A stretch of DNA of 42,270 nucleotides from NCBI GenBank assembly GCA_017649325.1, contig JAGCHA010000029.1, positions 1 through 42,270 of the forward strand, in the 5' to 3' direction. Source of the stretch: Ruminococcus sp. GTDB taxonomy: Bacteria > Bacillota > Clostridia > Oscillospirales > Ruminococcaceae. Below, one piece after another: positions 39,869-42,270 of this stretch. Made by a program: the position numbers and the translations under genes. The notes beneath the pieces are model-generated. The model did not search any database. It was not told the origin of the DNA and saw nothing but the letters and a program-made list of their open reading frames with translations. Numbering within the stretch: the first letter of the stretch is position 1; every line of letters starts with the position of its first letter.

Positions 39869-41005
39869 ATGAAGCGATTATTCAGGTTATTTGCGGCAAT
39901 ACTTCTGATCGGGACGCTTATCCCGCAAGGAGCAATTGCCGCCGACGAATCTGCCGAGGCTGCACAGGCGTACTTACTTGTTGAGCAAGCGACCGGTACG
40001 GTCCTCGCGTGCAAAAATGCTGATATGCCGCTGAACTGCGGATATCTGAGCAAGCTAATGTCTCTGCTGCTTATAGCCGAGGACATTGAAACAGGGAAGT
40101 TTCGTCTTGATACGGAACTGACAGCTTCAGAGTCTGTTCGCGGCATTAAAGGAGCTGTGATATGGCTTGAACCGAGCGACAGACTGACTGTTGAGGAACT
40201 GCTGAAATCGGTTATAATCGGCAATGCCAATGACGCGATGACGGTGCTTGCGGAGGCATCAGAGAGGAGTGTTGACGGTTTTGTCTCGCGTATGAATAGC
40301 GAAGCTTTTGACATGGGGCTACGAAATACTGCCTTTTACTCGCCATACGGCTTCTATAATGAGCGGGAGCATTCCTCCGCTCGTGATATTGCTGAGATAT
40401 GCCGTGCCTTGTCACGTTACGAATTCCTTCGACTGTTTTTTAGGACATGGCGTGATTTCGTCAAGGGCGGCGCGACAGAACTTGTCAGTGAGAACACGCT
40501 TTCTCGTACCTACGAGCGGCATATCGGCTTCAAGGCTTGTCACTCTGACGAAGCGGGCTATTGTGCGGCGGAGGGCGGTATAAACGATGCAGGCATGTGC
40601 TTTATCTCTGTCGTGCTCGGAGCTCCTGATGTCGAAACTTCGCTCAATGCTGCAAAAAAACTGATAAACCGCGGCTTCACGGACTACAAGGTCACAGCGA
40701 CTATGTTTCCCGACGAGATGCTTATGCCGCTGAAAGTGCGCGGTGGAGAGGGCTCCGCCGTAGAGATACGTATTCGCGAGCAGATGGGGATAGTCATGCC
40801 GCGCGGAGTGACTGAGCTGGGGACGGTGACTGTCCTGCCTGAGTACATCACTGCTCCCGTAAAAAAGGGGCAGAGAATAGGTTTGGCGGGGTTTTACAGC
40901 GGCAAGGAGCTTGTCTGTGAGGCAGATATAGTGGCGGCAGACGACGTTGCCTCTTTGAGCTACGGCTTTGTCTTTGTGAAAACTTTGGCAAAACTGCTGA
41001 AATAG
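39869..41005 (+). CDS. DacF-like (peptidase S11) protein with all three active-site motifs lost
   Basis: 378 residues with a signal peptide (about 1-24, ending AIAA). S11 D,D-carboxypeptidases of the PBP5 type remove terminal D-Ala. The fold is clear: AYLLVEQATGTVLACKNAD (34-52), IIGNANDAMTVLAE (116-129), the PBP5-like C-terminal domain (about 270-350) and an amphipathic tail. The catalytic motifs are changed: SxxK reads YLSK (Tyr59 for the nucleophile Ser, Lys62 kept), SxN reads NAN (119-121), and KTG reads KAC (222-224). GAGGTGATGAA precedes the ATG. It cannot act by the serine mechanism; a structural or binding role is likely. Confidence 0.9.
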   Translation: MKRLFRLFAAILLIGTLIPQGAIAADESAEAAQAYLLVEQATGTVLACKNADMPLNCGYLSKLMSLLLIAEDIETGKFRLDTELTASESVRGIKGAVIWLEPSDRLTVEELLKSVIIGNANDAMTVLAEASERSVDGFVSRMNSEAFDMGLRNTAFYSPYGFYNEREHSSARDIAEICRALSRYEFLRLFFRTWRDFVKGGATELVSENTLSRTYERHIGFKACHSDEAGYCAAEGGINDAGMCFISVVLGAPDVETSLNAAKKLINRGFTDYKVTATMFPDEMLMPLKVRGGEGSAVEIRIREQMGIVMPRGVTELGTVTVLPEYITAPVKKGQRIGLAGFYSGKELVCEADIVAADDVASLSYGFVFVKTLAKLLK

Positions 41006-41059
41006 GATTGTTGAAATTGGCTACAAAGTACAAAAGTATAATTACTTTTATAAAGGTAC

Positions 41060-41088
41060 TTGAAAAATTCTTTAAAATATAGTATCAT
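41060..41088 (+). promoter_or_regulatory. Promoter of pgi
   Basis: TTGAAA (41060-41065), 17-base spacer, TATCAT (41083-41088). A leader of about 55 bases follows. Confidence 0.65.
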
Positions 41089-41111
41089 AAGATTGGTAAT
41101 TTATAATGTGC

Positions 41112-41135
41112 TGCATACTATATGTAGTGCATACT
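41112..41135 (+). repeat. Direct repeat in the pgi leader
   Basis: TGCATACT occurs at 41112-41119 and 41128-41135, a 16-base period, just before the ribosome site GGAGG (41136-41140). It might be an operator or RNA-binding site, or chance in AT-rich DNA. Confidence 0.35.
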
Positions 41136-41149
41136 GGAGGTAAATCAAA

Positions 41150-42270
41150 TGTCATTAAAGCTTAACACAAAATATCTGGCTGACTTTGTCAATGCTGATG
41201 AGCTCACAGGTATCAAGGCTCAGGTCGAGGCTGCGGCTCAGACTCTCCACAGCAAGACAGGTCTCGGAAACGATTTTCTGGGCTGGGTAAGTCTCCCTAC
41301 CGACTACGATAAGGAGGAATTCGCTCGTATCAAGGCTGCTGCCGAGAAGATAAAGAGCAATTCCGATATTCTCATCGTTATCGGTATCGGCGGTTCTTAC
41401 CTTGGCGCGAGAGCAGCTATCGAGCTTCTCAAGTCGCCCCTTTACAATAACATGAAGAAGGACACCCCCGACATCTACTATGTAGGCAACAGCATCAATC
41501 CTACATATCTCAGCGAGATAATCTCTCTCTGCGAGGGTAAGGACTTCTCCGTAAACGTAATTTCCAAGTCGGGCACAACTACCGAGCCCGCACTTGCATT
41601 CCGTATCTTCAAGAAGATGGTAGAGGACAAGTACGGTAAGGAAGAGGCTAAGAACCGTATCTTTGCTACAACAGACAAGGCAAGAGGAACTCTCAAGAAC
41701 CTCTCCGACGCCGAGGGTTACGAGACATTCGTTATCCCCGACGACGTAGGCGGACGCTTCTCTGTACTCACAGCCGTTGGCCTTCTGCCCATTGCAGTTG
41801 CAGGCTGCGACATTGATGCCCTCATGAAGGGCGCTGCAAAGGCTCAGGCTGACTTCTGCGCAGACTTCGACAACAATGACTGCTACAAGTATGCAGCTCT
41901 CAGAAACATCCTTTATCGCAAGGGCAAGGCTGTTGAGATGCTCGTTTCCTATGACCCCAGCTTCGTGATGATGAGCGAGTGGTACAAGCAGCTCTTCGGC
42001 GAGAGCGAGGGCAAGGACAACAAGGGTATCTTCCCTGCATCTGTAACATTCTCGACAGACCTCCACTCCATGGGTCAGTATATACAGGACGGCGCTCGTA
42101 TCATGTTCGAGACAGTCGTTGACATCAAGAATCCCAAGCAGGATCTTTTCCTCGAGCCCGATGCAGAGAACCTCGACGGACTCAACTTCCTCACGAACCA
42201 GAATATGTCTGTAGTCAATAGGAAGGCATTCGAGGGAACAGTTCTCGCTCATACTGAGGGCGGAGTTCCC
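41150..42270 (+). CDS. pgi: Glucose-6-phosphate isomerase, N-terminal part (3' end outside window)
   Basis: The frame from ATG 41150 stays open to the window end (373 full codons). Interconverts glucose 6-phosphate and fructose 6-phosphate. The sugar-phosphate site [14 protein letters not shown] (about residues 79-92) and [13 protein letters not shown] (about 139-151) are clear, [11 protein letters not shown] (about 195-205) matches the PGI signature, and the catalytic Glu region lies near [14 protein letters not shown] at 41136-41140 precedes the start. Family length is about 450 residues, so roughly 75 are missing. Codon bias suggests high expression. Confidence 0.97.

Noticed and set aside
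41155-42252. Long minus-strand frame of 365 codons at the right end
   Set aside because: Antisense to glucose-6-phosphate isomerase, which is clearly coding on the plus strand; the frame arises from codon bias.

Overview
The window reads as a chromosomal segment of an anaerobic, low-GC Gram-positive bacterium of class Clostridia, most likely a Ruminococcus-like member of the Oscillospiraceae. The grounds are a complete spoIIIA operon, the clostridial Asp23-nusB-xseA-xseB-ispA-dxs-tlyA-nadK-argR-recN gene order, an alanine T-box in front of alaS, a membrane oxaloacetate decarboxylase operon, and G+C near one half. This placement is inference from gene content; no rRNA or other marker is present. 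All genes but one lie on the plus strand. No tRNA, rRNA, CRISPR array, IS element or phage gene was found.

Layout. 1-2952: end of a carbohydrate ABC importer operon (binding protein cut by the window edge, two permeases) closed by tandem terminators. 2953-7661: spoIIIAA to spoIIIAH, preceded by a candidate sigma-E promoter. 7662-22044: a long co-directional run of housekeeping genes (Asp23, NusB, a TsaD-like protein, exonuclease VII, isoprenoid precursor enzymes, TlyA, NAD kinase, ArgR, RecN, a histidine phosphatase, a GH42 beta-galactosidase, D-aminoacyl-tRNA deacylase, a class B penicillin-binding protein). 22138-22803: the single minus-strand gene, a secreted Thr-rich protein with a sortase-like tail. 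23105-34487: T-box and alaS, then HIT protein, phosphoribosyltransferase, a ComEC-like protein, HolA, an RNase M5-like Toprim protein, an MBOAT protein with its DHHW-family partner, a short-chain dehydrogenase and a membrane protein. 34580-38226: structured leader and the sodium-pump decarboxylase operon (alpha, gamma, biotin carrier, beta). 38406-41005: a strong promoter and leader RNA followed by a VanY-like and a DacF-like protein. 41060-42270: start of glucose-6-phosphate isomerase.

The most unusual signal is a set of proteins that keep recognisable enzyme folds but have lost catalytic residues. The DacF-like protein has lost all three penicillin-binding signature motifs. The VanY-like protein just upstream has lost one zinc ligand and the catalytic glutamate. 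The MBOAT protein has Tyr in place of its catalytic His, and its DHHW partner has lost the DHHW motif and the expected serine. The ComEC-like protein has a C-terminal beta-lactamase-like domain without the metal-binding motif. All have open frames and good ribosome binding sites, so they look like maintained pseudoenzymes rather than decaying pseudogenes. A second theme is RNA structure at gene starts: hairpins that hold or bracket the ribosome binding site before the penicillin-binding protein and dxs, a multi-hairpin leader before the decarboxylase, and a consensus promoter followed by a terminator with no convincing gene between them (38448-38666).
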